From positions 62,001-126,000 of the forward strand of contig CAJTCL010000004.1 of assembly GCA_910575005.1 (NCBI GenBank): a stretch of 64,000 nt of DNA. The letters run 5' to 3'. Shown piece by piece: positions 28,190 to 37,240 of this stretch. The DNA comes from Lachnospiraceae bacterium. GTDB lineage: Bacteria > Bacillota > Clostridia > Lachnospirales > Lachnospiraceae. Both the position numbers and the translations under genes were made by a program. The notes beneath the pieces were generated by a model. The model saw only the letters and a program-made list of their open reading frames with translations, did no database searches and was not told the DNA's origin. Position 1 is the first letter of the stretch. Every line of letters begins with the position of its first letter.

Positions 28190-28789
28190 CTATTGCACAT
28201 CAGTTTCCGCAGAAGCTATCGATGCTATGGTATCTGAAACATCCACAATCTCTGGTCCTTCCATGCCAACACTTGCATTTTCAGCAACTTCCCTGGGATC
28301 ATCATATTCCTTTTTTTCCTGATCCTCTTTCCAGAGTGATTCATATTTCTCTCTTTTCTGGCGCTGTACCATTGCACCAATGTTTTTTGCCATCTGGTAC
28401 ATATCGCTGCTAAACTCCATCAGTTTTTTCTCATCGGATGCCGGCACACTTGCCCCCTTCATAATCCGTCTGGCTACCTCAAGGAGTTTCGCCATATCAG
28501 CGGCATACTCTTTTGTGGCATCTTTCTGCTGCTCGGCCACAGTTGCATTCCAATATGCACAATACTTTTCTGACAATTTACTCAGATAATCCTGATACTC
28601 CTTCTGCTTTTCATCTAACGCCTCTAAGGTCAGTTCCAAAGTAGCAGCCTCTGCACCATATGTTTCCTGGTCCTCCGGCGTTTTTATTCGTGAGCGGATA
28701 TTCTGCAAACGCTTTGATAAAACCGATTTCTGTTCCCTGTATGCATTTACTTGTTCTCTGTAAATCCCTTGTGCCTCTCCAATTTTCAT
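28190..28789 (-). CDS. Conserved coiled-coil protein of unknown function
   Basis: 199 residues from the ATG at 28,789 (AAGGATG upstream). N-terminal two thirds are helical coiled coil beginning MKIGEAQGIYREQVNAYREQ, with AATLELTLEAL and VARRIMKGASVPASDEKKLMEFS as the most conserved-looking parts, then an acidic tail. No signal peptide or membrane segment. I believe similar proteins are common in Lachnospiraceae but know no function; it has no obvious operon partner. Confidence 0.7.
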   Translation of the reverse strand: MKIGEAQGIYREQVNAYREQKSVLSKRLQNIRSRIKTPEDQETYGAEAATLELTLEALDEKQKEYQDYLSKLSEKYCAYWNATVAEQQKDATKEYAADMAKLLEVARRIMKGASVPASDEKKLMEFSSDMYQMAKNIGAMVQRQKREKYESLWKEDQEKKEYDDPREVAENASVGMEGPEIVDVSDTIASIASAETDVQ

Positions 28790-28946
28790 ATTTCTCACAT
28801 CCTTGTATGTTATTCCCAATATTCGCTTACAACTAATATCGTCCTTTTTCTGGAAAAACAATAGGTTCTAACATCTTTTGCACGACTACAGATTCCATCC
28901 CTGCAAAACAAAAATAACTAGCAAAAACAATCATTCTAGACAAGTA

Positions 28947-30530
28947 TTAATCTGTAACTTCCATCCTAGTAAAAGAGACCGAGGCGACCGTTGCACCTGC
29001 AAATGTCAGAAGCCCCATTACCAAAATCATAATAAAAAATCCAGCCTCTACCCCTAAGAATAATCCAGCAATCACTGCTGCCATAGCCCCAGCTCCCATC
29101 GCAAGTCCCTGAAACAACACTTTCACCAGAGAACGCCCTGTATTCCCCAGCAGATTCCCAATCAATGCATCTGAAAGCATCCCAAAATAAAGACGGTTTG
29201 CCTGCAGACAAATATATAAAAGTACCGTCAAGATTGTCAAAATCGGGTTAAGTCCAAATACTATCGCTCCCGGAATCGTCACTAATATCCCATCCACAAA
29301 CGAACGGTAATGCTCTATCTTGGTAGCATACCAAACTTTCTTGAGCGCTGTATCTGGAATCAGATAGGTATATGGATTTTCCAGCTCTTTCGACCATTTT
29401 GTGGCATATCCGCTGAAGATAAAGGTTACATATGCCACAACTCCTGGAATAATAAAAATTTTTGCCTCTCCAAATTCATGGAACATATCATTGAAATAAC
29501 CCACTACTGCAATGCCAATTCCCAATCCAAAACACAACAATGTGTTCCAGCCAAAAATAAAGGTGGCATTCTTCTTATATTCCAAGATCTGCCGAAAATA
29601 AATGGCTTTGGCATATGCACCCTTATATTCCACAGACGCCTGGCGCAGCTTCTGCTTTTTCTTCCAAGGAACATTAGCAATTCCTTTTTTCTGATTTTCC
29701 CTAATCTTTTGATAATCATCTGCAAATTTCATGGCATCTTCATAAAAAGCGCCTGTACATTTCATCTTTCGCACAGCAAAAAATACCAGAATAATCAAAA
29801 CGATATATAGTATTGTCCCAATCAGACTTACGGTATCTGCACCTAAAAATACCAACCTGGTGATTGCCACATTCCATCCCACAATGGGAACCAATTGAAT
29901 AATTGGCATAGAAAAATAATCCTGCACCAAACCAAAAGAAGGCTTTCCTGTGATCATAAGATATACTGCCACGCCAACCACAATGGCCATAAAGAGATAC
30001 ATGACAATTACAAGCCTTTGAAAAAATTTCTCACTGAAACGTTCGTTTCCATAACAGAAAATAATCAGAGATGCCTCCAGAATACTTTCAAACACTGCAA
30101 AAAACAGAAAATATAGCAATGCCTGTAAAATACTTACATGAAACCACAGTACGCCTAAAACTGCAACGGCTAACCCAAGCAAAATATTTACCGCAAATGA
30201 TTTCACTCCTGTAAACATCAGAACCATTTTGGGGCTGACTGGTGCGGAAAACACAAAGTGCACTTCACTTGGCCGAAACAACAACCCCTTTCGTTTGGAA
30301 TAACTGATAATATTTCCTGGAATCAACATCAATATAATACCAGAAAGAATCGTCACCAAAGATTCTGGTGTGCCCATATTGCTTTCTGCAATCATTACTT
30401 GCAACCCTTCATACATCAACACAAGATAACCCACAATAAACACCAACATTATATATGTCGCCGGATGTTTGGCCGCATGTTTCACACGGTTGATAATGGT
30501 CCGTTGATAGAGATAGATAAATCCTTTCAT
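28947..30530 (-). CDS. ABC exporter permease
   Basis: 527 residues with some 12 membrane helices and a cytoplasmic loop (about 270-310) rich in Lys. No ATPase motifs. It overlaps the end of the ATPase gene by four bases (ATGA), so the two make one exporter. The family resembles the 'putative ABC exporter' group of Firmicutes with no known substrate. Confidence 0.85.
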   Translation of the reverse strand: MKGFIYLYQRTIINRVKHAAKHPATYIMLVFIVGYLVLMYEGLQVMIAESNMGTPESLVTILSGIILMLIPGNIISYSKRKGLLFRPSEVHFVFSAPVSPKMVLMFTGVKSFAVNILLGLAVAVLGVLWFHVSILQALLYFLFFAVFESILEASLIIFCYGNERFSEKFFQRLVIVMYLFMAIVVGVAVYLMITGKPSFGLVQDYFSMPIIQLVPIVGWNVAITRLVFLGADTVSLIGTILYIVLIILVFFAVRKMKCTGAFYEDAMKFADDYQKIRENQKKGIANVPWKKKQKLRQASVEYKGAYAKAIYFRQILEYKKNATFIFGWNTLLCFGLGIGIAVVGYFNDMFHEFGEAKIFIIPGVVAYVTFIFSGYATKWSKELENPYTYLIPDTALKKVWYATKIEHYRSFVDGILVTIPGAIVFGLNPILTILTVLLYICLQANRLYFGMLSDALIGNLLGNTGRSLVKVLFQGLAMGAGAMAAVIAGLFLGVEAGFFIMILVMGLLTFAGATVASVSFTRMEVTD

Positions 30531-31228
30531 TGTACCTCACCGCCTCCTGTCATCTGGAAAAACAGTTCTTCAATATCTGCATCCTGTTCTTGTTCTTTAT
30601 TAAATGTTCCTATGATTTTCCCTTTTTCCATGATAAATATCAGATCCCACAGTTCTTTTACCATTTCTAACATATGTGTGCTGATCAACACAGTGACGCC
30701 CTGATTTTTCAATTCCAGCACCACTTCCTTCAATTCTTTAATGGCAGCAGGATCCAGGCCAACCATAGGTTCATCCAGTAAAATTACTTTTGGCTTAATG
30801 GTCAAAGCACAGCAAATACTGACTTTCTGCATCATTCCTTTGGAAAGTTCTCTTCCCAGTTTGTTTTGTTTATCCTCCAGTTCAAAACGAACTAAAATCT
30901 TCTCTATTTCCTCTTCTGTAATATTAGAATCATAAGCACGGCGTATGTACTCTATATGCTCTCGTACTGTTAAGGCATCAAACATCGCTGGAACTTCGGG
31001 AACATAGGCAAAAACACGCTTAGCTTCCAACGATTTTGCAGGCATATGTTCAATTCCCACGCCACCCTGATACCGCAAAAGCCCTGCAATACTCTTGATA
31101 ATCGTAGATTTTCCAGCGCCGTTTGGTCCCAATAAAATACCCACTTGGCCGGTTGGCACCACAAAGCTTACATGGTCAACCGCAAGGTATTTTCCATATT
31201 TTTTTGTTAACTCCTGAATTTCCAACAT
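30527..31228 (-). CDS. ABC exporter ATP-binding protein
   Basis: 233 residues from the ATG at 31,228 behind AAAGGAG. Walker A LLGPNGAGKST (about 36-46), signature LSKGM, Walker B VILLDEPMVGLDP, H-loop STHML. The signature has Lys-Gly-Met instead of Gly-Gly-Gln, a common variant in CcmA-like exporters. Works with the permease encoded just downstream. Confidence 0.93.
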   Translation of the reverse strand: MLEIQELTKKYGKYLAVDHVSFVVPTGQVGILLGPNGAGKSTIIKSIAGLLRYQGGVGIEHMPAKSLEAKRVFAYVPEVPAMFDALTVREHIEYIRRAYDSNITEEEIEKILVRFELEDKQNKLGRELSKGMMQKVSICCALTIKPKVILLDEPMVGLDPAAIKELKEVVLELKNQGVTVLISTHMLEMVKELWDLIFIMEKGKIIGTFNKEQEQDADIEELFFQMTGGGEVQ

Positions 31229-31253
31229 AATAATCGCTCCTTTAATAAAAAAT

Positions 31254-31312
31254 ATCACATGTTTACTGTATTATTTATATAATACAATAGTACATGTGAT
31301 GTTTTTTGTCAA
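31254..31312 (-). promoter_or_regulatory. Promoter and palindromic operator of the ABC exporter
   Basis: Minus-strand -35 TTGACA (31,312-31,307) and -10 TATTGT (31,289-31,284), spacer 17. Over and downstream of the -10 lies a near-perfect inverted repeat, 31,254-31,300: ATCACATGT..ACTGTATTAT / ATAATACAaTA.TACATGTGAT. The placement fits a repressor operator, for example of the GntR/YtrA type that often guards such exporters; no such regulator gene is adjacent. Confidence 0.6.
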
Positions 31313-31327
31313 TAAACTTATTGTAAA

Positions 31328-31993
31328 TTATTTTTTTTCGACAATCTCATTTTTATTTTTGTAGATAGCGTTTGCTTTGACAACACCGCGAACCATCGAC
31401 AAGGGATAAATATTACTGTGACTTCCCACTACTGTTCCTGGATTAAGAACACTGTTACAACCAACTTCCACTTCATCCCCCAGCATAGCGCCAAATTTTT
31501 TCAGCCCTGTAGCATACTCCTTTGCCCCGTCTTTTACTACTACCAAGGTCTTGTCAGATTTGACATTAGAAGTGATTGAGCCCGCGCCCATATGCGATTT
31601 ATATCCTAAAATGGAATCTCCCACATAGTTATAATGAGGAACTTGTACCTTGTTGAAAAGTACCACATTTTTTAATTCCGTGGAATTCCCCACTACCGCA
31701 CCTTTCCCCACAATGGCATTGCCTCTGATAAAAGCACAATGGCGAATTTCCGCCTCCTTATCAATGATCGTCGGGCCATTAATATAAGCTGTGGGAGCTA
31801 CCTTAGCACTCTTGGCAATCCAGATATTCTCTCCCCTCTGCTCATAGTTCTGGGGATCTAAGGTTTTCCCAAGTGCACAGATAAATGCTCCAATCTTAGG
31901 CAGCGCCTCCCACGGATAGGTTAATCCCTGAAATAAATCCGCCGCAATGGTCTCCGACAAGGTATATAAATGACTGATCTGGCATGATTCCAT
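31328..31993 (-). CDS. Left-handed beta-helix (hexapeptide) protein, UDP-GlcNAc pyrophosphorylase-like
   Basis: 221 residues from the ATG at 31,993, which has AAAGG 11 bases before it; the ATG at 32,005 lies right on that site. Hexapeptide repeats fill about residues 60-200 (NIWIAKSAKVAPTAYINGPTIIDKEAEIRHCAFIRG and the following turns). No nucleotidyltransferase domain precedes the helix, so on its own it would be an acyltransferase or an assembly partner. Overlaps or abuts the 3' end of topB. Confidence 0.75.
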   Translation of the reverse strand: MESCQISHLYTLSETIAADLFQGLTYPWEALPKIGAFICALGKTLDPQNYEQRGENIWIAKSAKVAPTAYINGPTIIDKEAEIRHCAFIRGNAIVGKGAVVGNSTELKNVVLFNKVQVPHYNYVGDSILGYKSHMGAGSITSNVKSDKTLVVVKDGAKEYATGLKKFGAMLGDEVEVGCNSVLNPGTVVGSHSNIYPLSMVRGVVKANAIYKNKNEIVEKK

Positions 31994-32001
31994 AAATATC
32001 T

Positions 32002-34092
32002 TCATCCTTTCTTTTTTACTTTCTTCTTTTCCTGTTTCTTATAAAATGATGCCGCCTGTTGAAAATAGCTGCGTAGCATATATTGATTATTTAATCCCAA
32101 CACTCCGCTAGTACGGCTCTCGATAAAATGCTCAAGCTTCATCATATATTCCTGTGGGGTAATGCTCCCTTCCGCCACATAAGTCAAGCCTTTCTCCCAA
32201 CTTGCTGTTAATTCTGGATTTAACAATGATTTTATTGACGCGCACACCACATCATAGATCATTTCCCCTAAGAGAGTGGGTGTAATTACCTGGTTTTTTT
32301 TATTTAGAGCAAGGTATTGGTTCTTGACTAACTTTTTGAGAATTTCCGCGCGGGTGGCACTGGTGCCAATTCCACTCCCCTTAATTTGCGCACGCAGTTC
32401 TTCATCCTCAATGAGCTGCCCAGCATTTTCCATCGCCAAAATCATGGAACCAGAATTGTAACGTTTTGGAGGTGCAGTCTCCCCCTCTTTGATATTTAAT
32501 GCAGTTACAGACAGTTCCATTCCTTTTTTTAATCTGGACAATTGCTCCATAAATTCCAAACCACAAGCCTGTGGCGTACTTTCTTCCTTCCCAGAAGCCT
32601 GTGTTTCTTGATTCTTTTCCTTTGTTGATTCCTGATTCTTTTTCTTTTGAAAAGAATATTCCATAATTTTCAAATAGCCTTGGTCAACAAGAACTTTAAA
32701 AGAAGCAAAAAAACGCTCTTTCTGATCTTCTTTCAAAGCCATAGCTGTTGTAAGACTGATTTTCTGATAGATGGCAGGCGCAAAAAATATGGCAAGGAAA
32801 CGACGCACAATTACTTCATACACATGAAGCGCTGTTGTATGAAGCGTGCGAATTGCCGAAAATCCTTGTCCCGTTGGAATAATCGCATAGTGATCTGTGA
32901 TCTGTTTGTCATTGACATAACGGGTTTTGGCAATATTTTTATAATTTCCCTGCTCTAAAATTTCCTCTGCGAAAACCTTTACAGAGGGGATATTTTTTAA
33001 ACCGTTAATATTTTTATAGATTTCTTTGGCTGCTGCCGTGGACAGGACACGGGCATCTGTCCTCGGATAAGTTACCAGCTTTTTTTCATACAATTCTTGT
33101 ACAATCTGTAGCGTCTGATCTGGACTGATCTTAAACATTCTCGAACAATCATTCTGCAACTCTGCCAGATTATACAAAAGCGGCGGATTTTTAGTCTCCT
33201 TCTTTTTCTCAATGGATTCCAGAACTGCCTTCCAATCTTCCGGTTGTTTTTCATAAGTTAAATCATAAATCAATTTCTCAGCATCTTGTTTCTCTTTAAA
33301 GCCATTTTCCTTATATAGCTTTGGAGAACCAAAATACTGTGAACCCTTAACTGCACGCCATTCACCTTCCACTAAAGTTCCCTGAATATCCATCGTATTT
33401 AGGACACGGTAAAACGGTGTTTTGACAAATTCTCGGATCTCCCGCTCCCTGCGCACTACCATTCCCTGTACACAAGTCATAACACGTCCTACACTGACCA
33501 CCGTATAGCGCGACCCTATAAAACTTGAAATTGTATTGCCATATTTTAAGGTCAAAAGTCTGGAAAAGTTAATACCCATTAAATAATCCTCTTTGGCCCG
33601 CAGATAAGCAGATTCACAGAGATTATCATATTCTGACAAATCCTTAGCCTCCCGAATGCCGCGCAGAATCTCTTCCTCTGTCTGAGAATCAATCCACACA
33701 CGACGGCGTTCTTTGCCCTTGACCTTTGCCTGACGCTCCACCAGACGATAGATATATTCTCCCTCGCGTCCAGAGTCCGTACATACATAAATTGTATCAA
33801 TATCAGAGCGATTCAAAAGTCCCGCCACTATTTTATACTGCTTCTTAACTCCTGGAATTACCTCATATTTAAATTCCTCTGGGAGAAAAGGAAGGGTGGA
33901 AAGACTCCAACGCTTATACTTCTCGTCATATACTTCTGGATAACTCATCGTTACCAAATGTCCCACACACCAGGTAACAACTGCTTCCGGTGCTTCCATA
34001 TAGCCGTCATGATTTTTAAAATTATGTTTTAATGCCTTGGCAAATTCCTTTGCCACACTGGGTTTCTCTGCTATATATAAAGCTTTCGCCAT
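32002..34092 (-). CDS. topB: DNA topoisomerase III
   Basis: 696 residues. N-terminal Toprim domain (LYIAEKPSVAKEFAKAL, then CTDSGREGEYI), a catalytic Tyr in KLVTYPRTDAR (about 345), and the GIGTSATRAEILKKLVKNQYL motif. No C-terminal zinc fingers, only a basic tail (KKQEKKKVKKKG). An extra Glu/Gln/Lys-rich insertion is at about 490-515. The enzyme removes negative supercoils and separates DNA strands during replication and recombination. Confidence 0.95.
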   Translation of the reverse strand: MAKALYIAEKPSVAKEFAKALKHNFKNHDGYMEAPEAVVTWCVGHLVTMSYPEVYDEKYKRWSLSTLPFLPEEFKYEVIPGVKKQYKIVAGLLNRSDIDTIYVCTDSGREGEYIYRLVERQAKVKGKERRRVWIDSQTEEEILRGIREAKDLSEYDNLCESAYLRAKEDYLMGINFSRLLTLKYGNTISSFIGSRYTVVSVGRVMTCVQGMVVRREREIREFVKTPFYRVLNTMDIQGTLVEGEWRAVKGSQYFGSPKLYKENGFKEKQDAEKLIYDLTYEKQPEDWKAVLESIEKKKETKNPPLLYNLAELQNDCSRMFKISPDQTLQIVQELYEKKLVTYPRTDARVLSTAAAKEIYKNINGLKNIPSVKVFAEEILEQGNYKNIAKTRYVNDKQITDHYAIIPTGQGFSAIRTLHTTALHVYEVIVRRFLAIFFAPAIYQKISLTTAMALKEDQKERFFASFKVLVDQGYLKIMEYSFQKKKNQESTKEKNQETQASGKEESTPQACGLEFMEQLSRLKKGMELSVTALNIKEGETAPPKRYNSGSMILAMENAGQLIEDEELRAQIKGSGIGTSATRAEILKKLVKNQYLALNKKNQVITPTLLGEMIYDVVCASIKSLLNPELTASWEKGLTYVAEGSITPQEYMMKLEHFIESRTSGVLGLNNQYMLRSYFQQAASFYKKQEKKKVKKKG

Positions 34093-34122
34093 AAATCATA
34101 TCCTGCTTTCCTTTTATAATGT

Positions 34123-35478
34123 CTAGTTCATATCCACCAACAAGATACGCTCCTCCTTCGACACCATTTTAATTAAATCTTCGTCAAAACCCTTTGCTGT
34201 AAACAGATAATAGAAATTTGCCGACACTTTCGCCTGTTCCATACTTTCAAAAAGCTGCTGGCACATCTCAAAAGTCATCTGTGGCTCTGTCCAGTTGCAG
34301 AGGCCAATCAAATTCTCACGGACACTGTTCTGTGCAATAATATCAATCTTACCTTTTTTGCCAATCCAGGTACCCATCTTATGAATCTCCAAAGGCAGCT
34401 TATGTACGCTGTCCAAAAGTTCCAGATATTCCATACATACCTTTATAAAGTAACGATTCAGATAATTTTCCAGTTCGTCCTCAATATAACGGTTATAAAA
34501 TTCTTCCGCTGACAACCGATAAAGATCCGATAAATGTGGATAGACAAACTTAAACCAAAAATTTGTAAAGGTATCTTTGATCTGGTATAAGCCCTTTTGA
34601 GCATTCTCCCATCCTCCGGTCTCAAAAGAGCAGACCTTCTCCACCACATCAAATGCAATCAGATTTTTCAGATAAACACTGATTTTTGCCCTGGAAAATC
34701 CGGTCTCCTGATACAATTCGTTTAGTTTGCGCTTGCCGCTGGCCATCGCTTCTAGAATCGTATGATATACAGAAAGTTCCCGCAGTTGACTTTTAATTAA
34801 CTCCTCCGCTCTGTCGTGGAAATATCCGTCCTCTGACAAGATATGCTCACAGATATTCTCTTTGATATCCTTCTGGCCGTCCCAGTGACAGAAATACTCT
34901 GGCACGCTGCCAACAATACCAAACACAGCTACATTCTGCCTTAGACTATAATCTGGAAAGCTCCGTACCAACTCCAGAAACCGCAATTCTTGCAGCTTCA
35001 TTGTCTCATCAAGCTTCTTGACCGACTTTCCAAGTATCTCTGGCATTTCCTGCTCCACCCAAGGAATGTCTGTACTATATAAAAGAATCATGACAGGCCC
35101 AGGATAGAGCTTTTTCTCCTTTAATTTCAGAATACTTGCAAAAAACTGCTCGTCCTTTTTCATGATATGCTGAAATTCTTCAACCACCAGCACTAACTTG
35201 CTGGCATCTCCACTTTTTACACGCTTAAAATAGGTATCATAATCCTCCTCTGGCAATGATACCTCATAGCATGTCTCAATTTCCCGTTTCATACGACTCT
35301 TTTGAGCCTTGATGGATATTTCTGGAGCATAATAATAGAACGATTTCTTCCCTTGGCAAAATTGTTGTACTAGTTCTCTACCCTGGTTCTCTCTGCGCCC
35401 ATATAATACCACAATTTGATTTCCGCTCTGACGGTATAACTGCTCCAAATTATGCAATTCTGTTTTTCTTCCTGTCAT
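34123..35478 (-). CDS. DUF234-type ATPase-like protein with degenerate Walker A
   Basis: 451 residues from the ATG at 35,478 (GGGAG upstream, and MTGRKTELHNLEQLY is the family's usual opening); a frame extension to 35,601 with a TTG start is possible. The P-loop reads VLYGRRENQGRELV, so the invariant Lys-Thr is Arg-Glu; Walker B is VLVVEEFQHI. The C-terminal part (about 300-450) has the winged-helix and nuclease-like DUF234 region (GKKGKIDIIAQNSV). Relatives are predicted ATPases that look like nuclease/toxin-related systems; this one is probably unable to bind ATP normally. Confidence 0.75.
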   Translation of the reverse strand: MTGRKTELHNLEQLYRQSGNQIVVLYGRRENQGRELVQQFCQGKKSFYYYAPEISIKAQKSRMKREIETCYEVSLPEEDYDTYFKRVKSGDASKLVLVVEEFQHIMKKDEQFFASILKLKEKKLYPGPVMILLYSTDIPWVEQEMPEILGKSVKKLDETMKLQELRFLELVRSFPDYSLRQNVAVFGIVGSVPEYFCHWDGQKDIKENICEHILSEDGYFHDRAEELIKSQLRELSVYHTILEAMASGKRKLNELYQETGFSRAKISVYLKNLIAFDVVEKVCSFETGGWENAQKGLYQIKDTFTNFWFKFVYPHLSDLYRLSAEEFYNRYIEDELENYLNRYFIKVCMEYLELLDSVHKLPLEIHKMGTWIGKKGKIDIIAQNSVRENLIGLCNWTEPQMTFEMCQQLFESMEQAKVSANFYYLFTAKGFDEDLIKMVSKEERILLVDMN

Positions 35479-35603
35479 AGCTGACTCCCTACATTTCCTT
35501 TCCCATTCCGGCGGATAGTCTATACTACAGGCGTTCCGCCCTTTTTCTCCTGTTCCTTCTTCCTGTTTCATACTATCATGATTCGGCTTGATTTGCAACA
35601 AAA

Positions 35604-35987
35604 AAGAAATTCACCGATATGGTAAATGCTAGATAAAGACTACCATTCCAGCATTGCTCAAACGGCAGTCTTTATTTGTTTATTATTTTTTATTTTAACA
35701 GTCTCAACTCTACTCCAATCTCCATAACACTTTGTTTTCCCGCTCTTTTTTTAAAATCTAATCCTGACATAATATTTTGTTGCCTTTTGATAATCTTTTT
35801 ACTGGCTTCGACAATATCTTAGCAGAAACATTTTTATTTTTTTATCTCTTTCCATTTTGAGGATGTAGCATATTGTATCTAATAACCATCTGCTTTGGAA
35901 TTTTTTGTCCATGTTACTATAAAAGCTCTCTCTTATCTTCAAAAAACAAGACTGCCTTCTAACAGGCAGCCCCATTCATTCTAATCC
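35604..35987. other. AT-rich intergenic region
   Basis: No credible gene. It contains an isolated stem AAAGACTACC/GGCAGTCTTT with a 19-base loop (35,635-35,673) followed on the plus strand by a T-rich stretch, and the asd terminator at its far end. The stem could end an unseen small RNA, but no promoter for one is clear. Confidence 0.5.
35941..35970 (-). terminator. Terminator of asd
   Basis: On the minus strand CTGCCT-gttaga-AGGCAG followed by TCTTGTTTTTT. Confidence 0.8.
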
Positions 35988-37073
35988 TTATTTTGCAGTG
36001 ATATAGCCCTGTGCTTTTAAAAGTTCTGCACACAGCACTGCACCACCCGCTGCACCGCGGACTGTATTGTGGGAAAGTCCAATAAATTTCCAATCATATA
36101 CGGTATCTTCCCTTAAGCGTCCCACACTGACACCCATACCATTTTCATAATTTACATCCTCTGTTACCTGGGGACGGTTATCCTCCTCCAAATACTGGAT
36201 AAATTGTTTTGGCGCGCTTGGGAGCTGAAGTTCTTGGGGAGTACCGCTAAACTGTACCAATTTCTCAATCAATTGCTCTTTGGTCGGCTTTTTCTTAAAT
36301 TTCACAAACACAGCCGCCGTGTGTCCATTCAATACTGGTACACGAATACACTGGCAAGTAATGACTGGCGTAGTGGCAGGCACAATCACTCCATCCTTAA
36401 TTTCACCCCAGATACGCAGCGGCTCTTTCTCTGATTTTTCTTCCTCACCGCCGATATAAGGGATAATATTTCCCATCATTTCCGGCCAGTCCTGGAAGGT
36501 CTTTCCAGCCCCAGAAATCGCCTGATAAGTAGTTGCAACTACCTCATATGGCTCAAACTCCATCCAGGCTGTCAGCACTGGAGCATAAGACTGAATCGAG
36601 CAGTTTGGCTTTACAGCTACGAATCCTCGCTCTGTGCCCAGACGCTTCTTCTGAAATTCAATCACTTTCATATGATCCGCATTGATCTCTGGCACTACCA
36701 TCGGCACATCTGGAGTCCAGCGATGGGCGCTATTATTGGAAACCACTGGCGTTTCTGTCTTTGCATAGGCCTCCTCAATAGCTTTGATCTCCTCCTTGGA
36801 CATGTCCACAGCGCTGAATACAAAATCCACCTTGGAAGCGACTGCCTCTACCTCATTGACATTCATCACAATCATATTTTTAACGGCATCCGGCATTGGT
36901 GTATCCATTTTCCAACGGCCGCCGACTGCATCCTCATATCTCTTGCCGGCAGAACGCGGGCTTGCCGCAATGGTTGTCACCTCAAACCAGGGATGATTTT
37001 CTAACAAAGAGATAAAACGCTGGCCTACCATACCTGTTCCACCTAAAATTGCTGCTTTTAATTTCTGACTCAT
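35988..37073 (-). CDS. asd: Aspartate-semialdehyde dehydrogenase (archaeal/fungal type)
   Basis: 361 residues from the ATG at 37,073 (AGAGGAG upstream). NADP-binding AILGGTGMVGQRF near the start, active-site Cys in VKPNCSIQSYAPVL (about 150) and GLSHNTVRGAAGG at the C-terminus. The enzyme reduces aspartyl phosphate to aspartate semialdehyde for lysine, methionine and threonine. The sequence is of the longer type first recognised in archaea and fungi, common in Clostridia. Confidence 0.94.
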   Translation of the reverse strand: MSQKLKAAILGGTGMVGQRFISLLENHPWFEVTTIAASPRSAGKRYEDAVGGRWKMDTPMPDAVKNMIVMNVNEVEAVASKVDFVFSAVDMSKEEIKAIEEAYAKTETPVVSNNSAHRWTPDVPMVVPEINADHMKVIEFQKKRLGTERGFVAVKPNCSIQSYAPVLTAWMEFEPYEVVATTYQAISGAGKTFQDWPEMMGNIIPYIGGEEEKSEKEPLRIWGEIKDGVIVPATTPVITCQCIRVPVLNGHTAAVFVKFKKKPTKEQLIEKLVQFSGTPQELQLPSAPKQFIQYLEEDNRPQVTEDVNYENGMGVSVGRLREDTVYDWKFIGLSHNTVRGAAGGAVLCAELLKAQGYITAK

Positions 37074-37240
37074 ATTGTTCTCCTCTAAAAGTATTTGTCC
37101 GCTGTGTGCGTACAACTGTTTTTCTGTTAGATATACTAATATATTTCAGACAAAAAATCAACCCCAAATTAATACAAAATTCACAGAACATCTACCATAA
37201 TTCTGTCTAATCTGTATAAGATTTAAACACTTTTCGCAGT

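Noticed and set aside
35635-35673. Small RNA ending in the AAAGACTACC stem
   Set aside because: Stem is good but no promoter or second structural element could be pointed out.
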